Assembly: GCA_947044365.1 (NCBI GenBank)
Contig: OX345652.1
Span: forward strand, 62,001-126,000
Length of the DNA: 64,000 nucleotides
Direction of reading: 5' to 3'
Origin: Petrosia ficiformis
Taxonomy: Eukaryota; Porifera; Demospongiae; Haplosclerida; Petrosiidae
The position numbers and the translations under genes were made by a program. Positions 44,758 through 56,600 of the stretch are shown here, in pieces. The notes beneath the pieces are model-generated. The model ran no database searches and had not been told where the DNA came from. It saw nothing but the letters and a program-made list of their open reading frames with translations. Position 1 is the stretch's first letter; the number at the start of each line of letters is the position of its first letter.

Positions 44758-44788
<31 letters not shown>

Positions 44789-45338
44789 TTATATGTAAAT
44801 TATATAAACTAACATGTCACTACTTATTACGATTATACTAGTCTCTTCCTTGTCTATACTATAAGTCTTACATTTTAGTCTCTGTATTATCTGAAAGAAG
44901 AAAGAAAGATCCTCAATTCGTCTTGTGAAATATTCCACAAAGACAGCATAGACAGGTCCTCAAAACTGCTGACTTTCAAGTAACGTGCACAGCACATGAC
45001 TTTGAAAAATTGAAATAGGCGGAGTTTGAAAGTAATGGAGAATGCTTGGAGCCAGTACTCGATGTTGTAGCAACCACTACCCAAATTCTGTTTGCTTTTA
45101 TGTAGTGCTTTGCTAGCGATAGTCATGATACAGGAGTAGTTATGTTTTGATGTGTTCAGATGCCTCCACGAGTCTTCTCAAGTCTGGAAACAGTAACCGT
45201 GAGTTATAAACATTGTGATAACTTTATAACCGAAAGGTTTAAGAAGAATTCCTACGTTATTTTTTTTCCTTGTATAATTTGAAGTCTACCAGTACCCCTT
45301 TTGAAATGTCAATGTTTTTATTTTTCCAGAAAAATTGC

Positions 45339-45386
<48 letters not shown>

Positions 45387-48300
45387 ACAGACACACAGAC
45401 ACACAGACAAAACGATTACCGTACCCTTCCGCCTACGCTACGCGGCGAGGGTAATTATATTCATAGTACATGTACATGATTATATAAACAGTGAAAGTGA
45501 GTACATTTTTTGAAGCCACAGAAAGAGGAAATTGCTCATTTTTAAACATGTTGATCATAATCCCAGTTGGACTAATAGCAAGACTTGTTGTACTATGTAT
45601 TAAAGGTGCTCAGAAAGCTTGTGAGAAAGCACAAGAGAGTTGTAATAAGGAAGATAATGAGGAAGATGAACCACTACTACAACCAGAGGAACAGCCTACT
45701 GAAGATGTGATAGTCACATCAGAACCTAAACACTCTGTTCCATCATCAGATCCTGATAATGACAGTGATCAATCATCTACGAGTTGAGTGTTGCTTCCAC
45801 CTCATTACAACTCACCACTTTATAATAACATGTACATTATATATGTGTATGTATGATGCTACAATAGCACTCATAATAATTGATATTCTATTATAGTATT
45901 TGTACACTGTTACATGATATTTATACATACGGGCCAATAATTTGCTGTAAATCCTTTGATTGCAATCTGTAGACCTTCCGTTACATAAGGAATAACATAC
46001 TCTCCAAGTTTAGTATCACGAAATAGTCCTCTTAGTATATTGAGAGCATGAACAGATGAAGGCTGTGGGACCAACTAGATGAAAGAATACATAAGCAAAT
46101 AGAGTTTGTGTATGTATGTATGAATGCTTGCCTGAAATGACCCATCAGTGTCTGATTGAGTTGATGAAGAGTGAGATGAAGCAATACTAATTAACAATGA
46201 CATCACATGTTTAAGATTAGCTCTATCAGTAAAGTTTGGTTCAGTTGTAAGTATAGCCTTTAGCAAAGGAAAGATTATGAGACAAAGGGAATATGAGAAA
46301 TTACTAATTGATACCTGTATATAGAAAGGTAATCCAGCACTTCGTCTAGTTATTGATAATAATTGAGTCATGGAAGATGATTGAAGAGATTCTAACAGAT
46401 CTTTTGTCCATTGCTTTGGTTTGGAGTTCAAGCTGGGATCATTAGTGGTCCACAAGTACTGACATAGTTTAGTGAATCCAACATATGCCATTTCAAAAGC
46501 TCCTCGATGTCTAGCCTCAGTGAGCTGCTTGATGAGAAGACCGCTAACTATATCAAACTAACAATGATAGGATAAAGAACATATCAGTCACATAGTACAT
46601 ACATATATACATATAGAAATGCTGACATACCTGGTCATGAGTCAATGACAATGATGAGTTTCCATTACACATGTCAATAATGGTTGATATTAGAAGGATA
46701 ACTTCCTTCATACAACGCCAGCAACAAACTAAAACAGACTGAGCATTACCATGGTAACCTAAAGTCACCTGCATAATTATACATAAGTACTACATATGCA
46801 TGTACATAATGTAAAAACACCTTTCTTTCGTCATCTAGTATTTCCTTCCCTTCCTTTTCTCTAGTTGGTAGGAACCCCTCTGGACTGCTGTTACAAACTA
46901 CAGGAGATACCATTTCTCCAATTCTAACACAAGTCATCATGACATCATTCATGATTCCTTGCAATACCTCTGAACTGGTCCTGAAGTATAATATTAGTAA
47001 TTTATCAATAACATGATAGTTATTACCTGAAGTTAATTTCTTCCCATACACCTCTAATGGATTGTATAATACCATACATAGGAGTATTAATTGAAGCATC
47101 AACAAGACTCCGCTCAGCACAAATCATATGGCGATTAACAACTGTCAATAAAGATTGAATTACTGATGTTGTGTCACATTCAGTTTCACTTTGGGAAGGA
47201 ATACTTGCAATAGATGTCAGAAGGTTTGCAAAAGGTTTTAATAGACGTTTTATAAGGAACTGAATTAGACGATAGCCAGCAGAGCAGTCAGTAGATTTAG
47301 GACTTATTATCAGCTGATGACATTGTAAAACTAATAGTGATACAGCCTTAGACTCTTCCTGTAATTTAATAGGAGTCATGCTATAATCAATATGCAAAGA
47401 AAATGAGAGTACTATAATATATCAACTACATACACATAATTATATACAGACAAATATAACAGTGTGTTAATCTACACATATATATACACACAAATATAAC
47501 AGTGTGTTAATCTACACATATATATACACAAATATAACAGTGTGTTAATATATATACACACAAATATAACAGTGTGTTAATCTACACATATATATACACA
47601 CAAATATAACAGTGTGTTAATCTACACATATATATACACACAAATATAACAGTGTGTTAATCTACACATATATATACACACAAATATAACAGTGTATTAA
47701 TATATAAACATACAATGTAAAAATGTAATGGTTTTTTAACCTTCAGTTAGTTACATGCATTTCAAATAAATTTTAGTTTTCCTGAGACCAAATCAATGCC
47801 AACGTGTTTTCCCTGCTAGTTAATATTTAGGTTTAATTTGATCTAGAACTATATTGTAAGTACATGACATGATAAAGCATAGTCAATACAGTGTATATAG
47901 CATAGTATTAGGTGTGCCATATTACATTACTTTACTCCAAAATAAGTAGTGTGTTGATGAATTTGTTGTCATCTGTTGTACTCCACAAATACCTTTGTCA
48001 CTTTGTGAATTAATTATCCCAGGGTGTATACTATGGAATTTACTGTAATTATCTTTATATTGTTTTTGTTACTATGCTTTATTAAGTTGTAATATACTAG
48101 TCAATATAGATCAAGATCAAAAGAAATAATACTTACTTGTATAATTATATTAACTAGCAAGGAGTAATACATACAATTGAACTTGTGTAACCAAATGAGG
48201 GTGAAAATACCCACTACAATGTACTATTAACCTCTAATCCTAGCTTCTGAAGAGGTAGTTTGTCCATTATATTAAGAATTAGTATTCTGTTATCATCAAA

Positions 48301-51300
48301 TGTGTCATATAATATATATACCAAACTCTTTCCCTCCTGATCTGATACTAGAGATGAGAATTCATATTCTTGAGATGTATCTAATATGATACTCATCAGA
48401 TGAAGAAGAGAAAGAGCAAAATAGCGTCTCTGAAAACTGGATAATGGATGTAGAACTTGCAGACAATTACAAGATAATGTTTGTAAGAATTCCTATAAGA
48501 TAATGTTATAGTAATAGCCAATGTGATCATAATGTTATATTACCTTATATCGTTTAATGTAGTCTTCCATTTTAAGATCATTAGATGTTTTAGTTTTTCT
48601 TTCTATTCGTAAATGATAATGAGTACTTTCACATATTCTGCTCAGAAGCTAAGAGATAGGCAGAGAGAATGTAGAACACCAGATATAATAAACATCGATT
48701 ATTACATTCTGTACCTTCTTCATCGTATTAATGACTTGATTTCTAAACCCAGGTGATTGAGAATTCATATGTAATATTAAACAGTTAAGTATCACTGATA
48801 AGTTAACCAATGGAATCAATTCAGTGGACTTCTTTGACTCGCACAACAGCTGAAGAGCTGAGATCACTATCTGCAGTGATGAGAATAAATAAGATCATTA
48901 ATACTCAAGTTTAGTTAATTTAATGTGAAAGCATGACCATGCATTGATATATGACATTATGTTGCTACCACAATGCTAACTTGTTTATCATTATGACAGA
49001 CAGCTATATTCAATAGTCCAATGTAACTGTCCAGTGTTACACAATGTCCATTCACTATCGCATATCTGAGGCAAGCTAAACGAGCAGTCAGAATATCCGC
49101 ACTATCACATGACAGATCATGTGATAGTTTCCCAATTGTTTGATTCAGGATATCTAAACTTTCAGAACATGTGCTTAAAACAATTGATAAGCAATACTGT
49201 GAAAGAAATATATACGTATATAATTAAGAATATACATTCGTATATCTGTTGTATTACACGTACCTGTTTAACATGCTGTTTGGCAAGAGTAGAACCCTCT
49301 AATATACAAGTAATTAAAGGAATTATCCATGTCTACAGAGAAACGCAACCGATATATAAACTAAACTACGAAACAAATCATAAAATCTAACTTGTTTCCA
49401 GACGTTTGTATCTCCTTTGATCTCTTGATAATGTTTAACAATCATTTCATTCCATAATTCACCAGCCTGAACAATAAAACAACATTTATAATGAAGATAT
49501 CACTAAACCACACCTACTTTACAAGCCAGCATTTGATGCCCCATCGTGTCCATTATTTCATAAGGTAGGTTTGGCCACTCCATTAAAACTTCATTTACAC
49601 TAATGTGAGGTACTAATGAAGCAAGCAAACTATACTTTCCACGTGTTGGAGAAGATAATGAAAGAAGTGGGCGTGACAGAGCAAGAAGATAGTCCTGTTC
49701 ACCTTGAACTGAAATAATTACATAATTTTATATCGTAACCATATATGTACATATGTATGAGTACTAGTGTGTGTATGTACAACTATATGTGCCTCCCACC
49801 AAACCTTTTTCTCTCAAATGTAGATAAAGATTAATTAAGCTCTCAAAGATAATTTTACATTGTTGACGTATGCTCTAGAAAATGATACAATGAAGATATC
49901 ATAACCTAAGTACACAAGTATATACACACCTCTACTGGGTCTTCCCATAGTGACCATATAAAATTTAATAATGTTGACACAATTCTACTGTTAGGACATA
50001 ATTCTTCTCTTCTATTATCCATCATAGGAAGATTTACACATGTTCTGGTTATGATGAAATGAAAGTACACGTATAGTCATATACAACAGTATATATGTAT
50101 GTATACCATTGTACATAAGTGTGTATGTATGTACTTATAATTATATATAATATGTGTTGTACTTAAGCACTGATGTCCACATAGCTAAGGTTTTTGAAGC
50201 CATATATCTGTGAGATGTCTCAGTGAACCTACAAACATATAAATGTAAACACATACGTATATACGTACCTATAATTCAGACAAATACACACATTGATACT
50301 TGGTTTCACTTACTGGTTCAATAATGAACAGAGAATTGGAAACAACTGAAACATGATGAGATCATTATTGATATTAACTGATACTAGTTGAGTTGGAGAT
50401 AGTTTAGCAATAAGAGCATGACACAAAGCCAGTTGTGAAAACGAGTTATCAGATAGAGTGGAGAGCCATGTAGTATACAACTCTCGTATACGTATTTCAA
50501 TAGATAATGGATAACATGTTGTCATAGTAACAACATATAACATAGCAACAGAAAGGAGTAGATCTCTTGGAAGGTGATTATCTGAAAATCAGAAATTACA
50601 GATACGTACATTTGTTATGTATGTATATGTATATACCATTCCGTAGGATGTCACTACAAACAGATAGAATGATGTTTAGTTGATGTATCAACCATTGACC
50701 ACACCCACTCTCAGTTGACGAATCAATAGGCCATTTCAGATCTGACACTTGGACTTCATCTGTATATGACATATCATGTGGTATGTCACATGACTTGACA
50801 AGTTGTATAAGGATTGACGAACAATGATGTAATACATTCAATAGAACTTTAATTGTGGAAATGAACAATTCAAAATGTTCGGAATCAGATCTGTGTATAC
50901 GTAGTGGAAAGTATAGAATGGAAATCAGCATTACACTACATAGCTAACCTGTTACATTGCTGGCTTTGTACAAGATTGATAAGTTGTTTTAAAACTTCAA
51001 AATATTAAGAGAAAAATATTTATAAAGCAAATACACACATATGTAATTACGTATATATACGTATGTGTTTAAATATAAAAACATGTATATATGTGTATAT
51101 AACAAGATGATGACAGTATGGTAAGATAAAGGACTACATACATACCATATGGTATCATCTCTTTCATTACTCTTTCTCCTGGTGGATAATGTTCCATTAA
51201 TGATTGTATATAATCAATACAATAAGTTTCATATAATAATTCATTTAAACGATTGACTATAGCATCATGAACTTCAATATCATAGTGACTCGTAGACAGT

Positions 51301-53568
51301 GTATCTAGACACCTATGTGTATATGTGTATGTGTGTAAATAACCAATTGTTATTATAATATATATATGGTCACCATGGTAATAATATTTTGGTCATAAGG
51401 CTTCAAAATGAAGTCACTAAAATTGATATTAATTATTGTTATAATCTGTACTCTACAGATTGTGCACACGTGCTCTGATAAAAAGCAACATCAAGATGAT
51501 GATGTTCCAGACAAAATAGAACAACTTCCAACATCAACCAGTACATCAGAGAAGACAGAACAAGCAAATTCCCATATCTCAGTCCTCATTCTTACATCAA
51601 TCTTCCCCGCTCATTTCTTTCCTCTACTGGCTATAGGAAAGGAACTCCTCACACGAGGTCATCGTGTAACAATGCTAGGTCCAACCCTTGAGAGGTACGA
51701 ACACCTTCCACAATCAGCTGAGAAACAAGGGATCACATTTATCTCAGTTGGGTTAGAACCTTATTCGGAATATGAAAAACTGACTTCAGCAGGAAAACAT
51801 GCCAATTCAAATATGTTAGTACTAATGTACAATCTCACACAACTCACAAAGGATGAGGAGAGTGTAAAAAACAATTACTTCATTAGAATGAGAAAAGCAG
51901 TTGATAATATGACACCGAGTGATTATGATTATTTCATATCAGATAATGCGGTAGCTACTATTTTATTTTACATTAAAAAAGTATGGAATACAGATCGTAT
52001 TATGACAAACTTCTCTCCACTACCATTATTATATCCATTTGGAATGACTATGTGGTCCTATCCTCGATTTGGAACTCCATACACAGATGACATGAGTTTT
52101 ACTGATAGATTATTAAACACAGCTTTATTTGCACCAATGGAATATCTAGCTATTACTATAGCCTTTAGATTTATGGTATTGGAAAAAGCACTTGAATCTG
52201 ATGAAAGTTTTTATAACGGTCTCGGTGTTAAATATCCAATACTGTATAATACAGTATTTGGTTTTGATTGGCCAAGAGTAACACTACCTTTACAACACTA
52301 TGTAGGACCAATTTTACCCTCATATCCTCCTCCGATTGATTCTACCCTCTCAAACTGGCTGAAGGAACGTCCACCAAAGTCAGTGATATATATAAGTATG
52401 GGTACATCTGCTGATGTGAGCTCTGAATTTGCTGCTGCGATTCTAAACCTCTCACAGAACTACTCATTAGTATGGTCATTGAGGGATAAAAACAAAGATG
52501 TTATACAAGGAATGGAAATAAACGAAGATGAAGTTTTTATATCACCTTGGGTATCTCAAATATCACTTTTACAACATCCCAGTATAGTATTGACAATAAT
52601 GCATTGTGGTTTGGGTAGTGTGCAGGAAGCATTATATCATGCTGTTCCTGTTATATGTGTACCATGTGCATGGGAACAGTATGATGCATCCAAGCGACTC
52701 ACATCACAGGGATTAGGAAAAGGCCTGTTACCTACTGAAGTGAATCCAGATGCATTAGCACAAGCTGTAGATCATGTAGTTATAAGTGAATCTATTCATC
52801 ACCAAGTCACTAAGATCAGTCGAATATTGCAAGCTAGTGGAGGAGCAAAACGTGTGGCAGATCTTGTTGAGTTATATAATGACGTTGGTAGTGATCATGG
52901 GATACCAGCCTTTGTTCGTTATGACTGGAACTGGGTCCAATATTATAATGCGGATGTGTGGTTTGTGATACTGAGTGTGATTATAGTGATGGCATGGGGA
53001 ATTAAGAAACTCTGCAAGTATTGTTGTTGTAGTCGAGCAACCAAGAAAACAAAAACAGAATAAAATGTTACTTTAATTATGTATGCCTCGTGTTTGGTGC
53101 AAATATCACATGACATAGCTGACATGTGACATCAGGATTAAATAGTGTAGTAATAATAATATTCACCTTGCAATATTTCTCTGAAGAGGATGTCGTGAAG
53201 TACACAATGAATGCATTTCCACAAGACATTTTATCATAGGTTTTGCATGTGTGCGTAGCGGGTATTCGTTTAACTGTGATGTTATCTGTAAAAAATATAA
53301 ATATTTTATAAATGAATTAAAATTCATTGCACCTTTCTGACAAGTGATAATTGCATGGACGCATCTCTTGCAGATACTAAATTGTTGAATATTTCAAACA
53401 CTAAATAAAAAAACAATTACAGTATAGTGATATTTATAGTATCGACAACATCTAAAATTCTATAATTATATACTAAAAACCTCCTGCATCATCTTGTAGA
53501 GACTTTCTCCATGTCTCTACTATCTGCTCAGAGAATACATGTATCTGCTTTCCTTTATTTTGTGACAT
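41911..53568 (-). CDS. THADA: THADA (Trm732-type) tRNA 2'-O-methylation regulator
   Basis: Minus-strand gene of 11.7 kb. It starts MSQNKGKQIHVFSEQIVETW, continues ITSQLNEYPLRTHAKPMIKC, and includes the DUF2428 hallmark TRRSAGLPFYIQ near 46340-46375, VRNSCTLLFSALIVRVFGVK and KMTSREFFSRFPSLHNFLL near 44400-44504, and RLYPSPLDDTQSPLSLAPF near 44200, ending PISDITIIC. These match human THADA in order and spacing. THADA/Trm732 is an ARM-repeat scaffold for the FTSJ1/Trm7 methyltransferase acting on tRNA position 32; animal THADA is also linked to energy balance and SERCA. Most introns are short; two long ones (53166-51313 and 45930-44505) host other genes. Exact limits of all exons were not resolved. 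Confidence 0.93.
44540..44578. repeat. GC-rich hairpin element A in THADA intron
   Basis: Contains CCCTCGCCTACGTGGCAAGG followed by TAAT. GC-rich island in AT-rich intron; core shared with the element at 45415-45453 (GGCGAGGGT and ATTACC when read on the other strand). Confidence 0.6.
44717..44819. repeat. Inverted repeat, MITE-like hairpin
   Basis: CATGTTAGTTT at 44719-44729 pairs with AAACTAACATG at about 44807-44817, enclosing a TA-rich centre. About 100 bp in total; no obvious target-site duplication. Confidence 0.6.
44887..45126 (-). CDS. Orphan 79-residue ORF inside a THADA intron (same strand)
   Basis: Open frame MTIASKALHKSKQNLGSGCY.. to ..DELRIFLSSFR then TAA. The composition is protein-like (Trp, Cys, well-mixed hydrophobics) and it is flanked by the two GC-rich hairpins. 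It is not part of THADA: its frame does not connect to the exons at 45931 and 44504. Not recognised. Could be a real small gene, a piece of an inserted element, or an alternative exon. Confidence 0.35.
   Translation of the reverse strand: MTIASKALHKSKQNLGSGCYNIEYWLQAFSITFKLRLFQFFKVMCCARYLKVSSFEDLSMLSLWNISQDELRIFLSSFR
45340..45408. repeat. (AC)n/(ACAG)n microsatellite
   Basis: About 20 AC units, then ACAG-type units. Confidence 0.95.
45415..45453. repeat. GC-rich hairpin element B in THADA intron
   Basis: ATTACC..CCGCC / GGCGAGGGTAAT imperfect arms around a TACGCTACG loop. Related to the element at 44540-44578. Confidence 0.65.
45548..45787 (+). CDS. Small single-TM protein, MLIIIPVGLIARL family, copy 2 (nested in THADA)
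   Basis: Single exon, 79 residues. MLIIIPVGLIARLVVLCIKG is nearly identical to copy 1. The juxtamembrane part again has cysteines (KACEKAQESCNK), then an acidic tail (EEDEPLLQPEEQPTEDV) ending DQSSTS. No intron. It lies antisense inside THADA intron 45930-44505. DEPLLQ resembles an acidic dileucine sorting signal ([DE]xxxL[LI]), so endosomal trafficking is possible. The sharp contrast of conserved head and diverged tail suggests that the membrane segment is the functional core. Confidence 0.7.
   Translation: MLIIIPVGLIARLVVLCIKGAQKACEKAQESCNKEDNEEDEPLLQPEEQPTEDVIVTSEPKHSVPSSDPDNDSDQSSTS
47445..47705. repeat. ~42-bp minisatellite in THADA intron
   Basis: About six copies of acaaatataacagtgtgtta plus atctacacatatatatacac, nearly identical; the third unit is shortened. 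There are no unique spacers, so it is not CRISPR-like. Confidence 0.92.
51408..53063 (+). CDS. UDP-glucuronosyltransferase-like GT1 enzyme nested in THADA
   Basis: Intronless, 551 residues, antisense inside THADA intron 53166-51313. A signal peptide (MKSLKLILIIVIICTLQIVH) leads. The acceptor-side half has FPAHFFPLLAIGKELLTRGH, with the catalytic His position of UGTs. The donor side has YISMGTSADVSSEF and the UGT signature WVSQISLLQHPSIV..HCGLGSVQEALYHAVPVI..CAWEQYDASKRL (His, Glu and Gln sugar contacts). A C-terminal membrane segment VWFVILSVIIVMAWG precedes a Cys/Lys tail ending KTKTE, fitting the K-x-K-x-x ER retrieval pattern. It would transfer sugar from UDP-sugars to lipophilic acceptors in the ER lumen. 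Lack of introns among intron-rich neighbours suggests a retrocopy or transfer origin. Confidence 0.92.
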   Translation: MKSLKLILIIVIICTLQIVHTCSDKKQHQDDDVPDKIEQLPTSTSTSEKTEQANSHISVLILTSIFPAHFFPLLAIGKELLTRGHRVTMLGPTLERYEHLPQSAEKQGITFISVGLEPYSEYEKLTSAGKHANSNMLVLMYNLTQLTKDEESVKNNYFIRMRKAVDNMTPSDYDYFISDNAVATILFYIKKVWNTDRIMTNFSPLPLLYPFGMTMWSYPRFGTPYTDDMSFTDRLLNTALFAPMEYLAITIAFRFMVLEKALESDESFYNGLGVKYPILYNTVFGFDWPRVTLPLQHYVGPILPSYPPPIDSTLSNWLKERPPKSVIYISMGTSADVSSEFAAAILNLSQNYSLVWSLRDKNKDVIQGMEINEDEVFISPWVSQISLLQHPSIVLTIMHCGLGSVQEALYHAVPVICVPCAWEQYDASKRLTSQGLGKGLLPTEVNPDALAQAVDHVVISESIHHQVTKISRILQASGGAKRVADLVELYNDVGSDHGIPAFVRYDWNWVQYYNADVWFVILSVIIVMAWGIKKLCKYCCCSRATKKTKTE

Positions 53569-53662
53569 TTTTCACATGTCTTCAAACCCCACCCCCTAAT
53601 TTAAATAATTTACCATCAAATCATATACTGTAATTTGTATATATATTACACATTTTTATTAT

Positions 53663-56600
53663 CTATGATGCAGTTTTGGGTCTTAATAGTTTTATTTTTG
53701 ATGACATCGTGTTGTTTTGAAGTTGAATATTATGAAGATCCTACAAAATATAAATAATTATAACAATTAATAACAACTAATTATAATTCATAATTACTAA
53801 TTTTAGTCTGGAGATTTGGGTATCTTTTTTGCGTAATCGTTCAGAGTAAGATCTTCGTATCTCATCTACCTGTGGTATACAGATATGTAATAATGACAAT
53901 AATCTAGTAAGCCAGTTTATAACCAACTGGAATACCGACTACTTTCTGAGACTCACTTTATGTTTTGAATCTTCTGGAGTTATCAGACAAGAATGAGAAT
54001 GTCTATGTCTCATCTCTTGTTGAGATTGTTTGAACTCCTAAAGATTAATAATAATGAAAGGATCTGAATTATAATTATATAGTATGTATTGAAACCTGTC
54101 TTTTAGAAATTGCCTGATGTAGTCTCTTCTGTTGATCCAATTCTTCCTGCTCTTTATTAAGATAGACACCATATTGTGTTAAATCCTAAATAATAAGTAG
54201 AATTATAATGTACTACATATATAAAGCGTCCTGTTTTACTACTGGGTTAATTTCAGAATCTGTTTCTGTTAGTCCTGTAGTCTCAGTCTCATCTTTCAAG
54301 TGACTGGTTTCATTCTCAGTCTTTACATGACGTCTTCTGAGATCTGTTATACAATCCCTCAAAGTACTATTAGCAAACTACAGAAAAAGACATTGATTAA
54401 CTACATATAGAATAAATGATTTCTCTTTAGAAAAGACTTACTTCTTCTCTCTCCTTCATAATGTGTTCTCTTTTGACCTTATTAGCATCGACAAGTCTTT
54501 GTGATGATGAAAGAGGAAGTGGACATGATAATTTATCACATACTAATGACAGCAGTGAATGATACTGGTTAGAGAAAGAGAGAGAGAGAGAGAAAGTTAT
54601 ACATGTAATGGATAACCATGTACAGAAATATGTACTTACAGCAGTTTCACTTTGCGAAAGAGTTTCTTGTAAATCATTCATTCGCTGACTGTTAATTTGA
54701 CTGCTCATCATCTCCACTTCACTTTCTTTATTTTTCTCAAGTTGTTCTCGTTTCATTGTTTCTTGTTTAATAATTTCTTCAGCTCTCATTTGTGAAATTT
54801 CTTGACGAAGTTTTGCAAGTTCTTTAAGTGCAGATTGATGAGATGGAACTGTGAAAATAGTAACAATAATTTTAACATTTATAGAAAAAAGAAACAAACC
54901 AGGTGGTTTACTAATCATCAAATCATTCATTTTCTTTCTCAAATCATTTATGGCATGTTGTTGACTATTTATAACTTTTTCATGATTCTCTCCAAGACAT
55001 TGCTGACCAATAGAAACAAGAGAATTAGAAGGCACACCCACTTCTTCTACTTGTGATTTGTTAATTTGTGACGTCATCTCGTTTGAAAGTTCAAAAGTCT
55101 TTTGTTTCATCATCTCATCCCTGCCTTTCAGTTCTCCTTTCAACTGATTATACTCCTTGTTTAAATCAGTGATAATCATTTCATTCTGAGATAACTTCTC
55201 TTTCAGATCATCTACTTCTCTCTGATGAGCTACAGACATTGTCTCTAGTATAGCAATTAATATTATAACACCATCTTCTTTCTTGATATTCTTCACTCAC
55301 CTAATCTATTACCAAAGCCTTCTTCTAATTCTTTAATCTTCTCTTCATTTTCAAACGCATGTTGCCTCTCTTTCTCTGAACGTTCATTAGCAGATGTTAA
55401 TTGTCTCCTAAAGACAATCCATAATCCAACAAAATACAACTATAATACAAATCTCTTTACCTCAACAAAGTTATAAATTCTTCACTTTTATCATTTCTGG
55501 TTTGCGATTCTTGCAAAAGCTCATCTGACAATCAGATGATAATCATTATTAAATGTATGTATAATTAAGTACCTAATTGCTGTTCCAGTGTACTAACTCT
55601 AACTTGTAGCAGATCTCTAGAAGACTTTAGTTCTGTGCATTCGTTGATATTAGACAGTAACCTTTGTTCAAGAGCAACAATAGTATGAGCATGTTCCTGA
55701 CTCTGGACCTTAAGGAGACGTATAAAATTATATAATATACAGTTGTTATACACAAACCTTATATTCTTGTAATAATTGTTGTTGCTCTTGTTCTCTCATT
55801 TTATTTCTTGATTCTGAAACTATTTGAGTCTCAGAAAACTCATTTTTCATAGAGCTAATTAACTCTTTATTAGCCGCCTAATGAAAAAATCAAGTGAAGA
55901 TTATTGTTCAAAAGTCATCTGCAGTATAAATCTTACATATAACAACATCTACTAGACTACACTGTACTAACTACTAACCAGTTCTTTATTAAGTTCACAA
56001 TTTAGTTCATTTACTTTATCAACTTCTTTTGACATTTTACTAACTTCTTCTTCTTTAGCTTGAAGTAACTATTATATATACCCAGGTCTGAATGCAATGT
56101 ATTCTATATGATTGCTAACTAACTGTTTGGGCATCTAACAGTTCTTTTTGAGTCGACTCAATTCTGGCTTTCATATCTTCCATAAGTACAGCTTTCTCAA
56201 TCTCTAACTTCATTTTTTCCTCCAGCCTAACTTTATCACATTTTTCTCTCTCTAGTTGTTCTGTCTCTTCAACAGAATGAGTAATTCTCTTTTCATAATC
56301 TTCTTTTATAGAGGAGACAGTCTGCTGCAATATCATACTATGTTGTTCAGACATAACAGATAACCTATGAGGGGTAATTTATATGCATTGATGTAAATAC
56401 ACTGCACACATACTTCTGTTCCAACTGTTGAAATTGTTTTCTATATTCTTGAGCTCTGTCATTTAATTTTTGAACCAACTGAACTGTACCTAATTACGAT
56501 ATACTATACATCAAATACTTCTATCTAATAACTAAGTATGTACCTTCCTCATCACCTTCCGGGCACTCTAAATCTGAACTTGAGAAAAGAATTGATTGTA

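Noticed and set aside
45340..45408. Telomere-like or centromeric repeat
   Set aside because: It is an ordinary AC microsatellite.
47445..47705. Regular ~42-bp repeats resembling a CRISPR array
   Set aside because: Units are contiguous without unique spacers and lie in an intron of an animal gene; it is a minisatellite.
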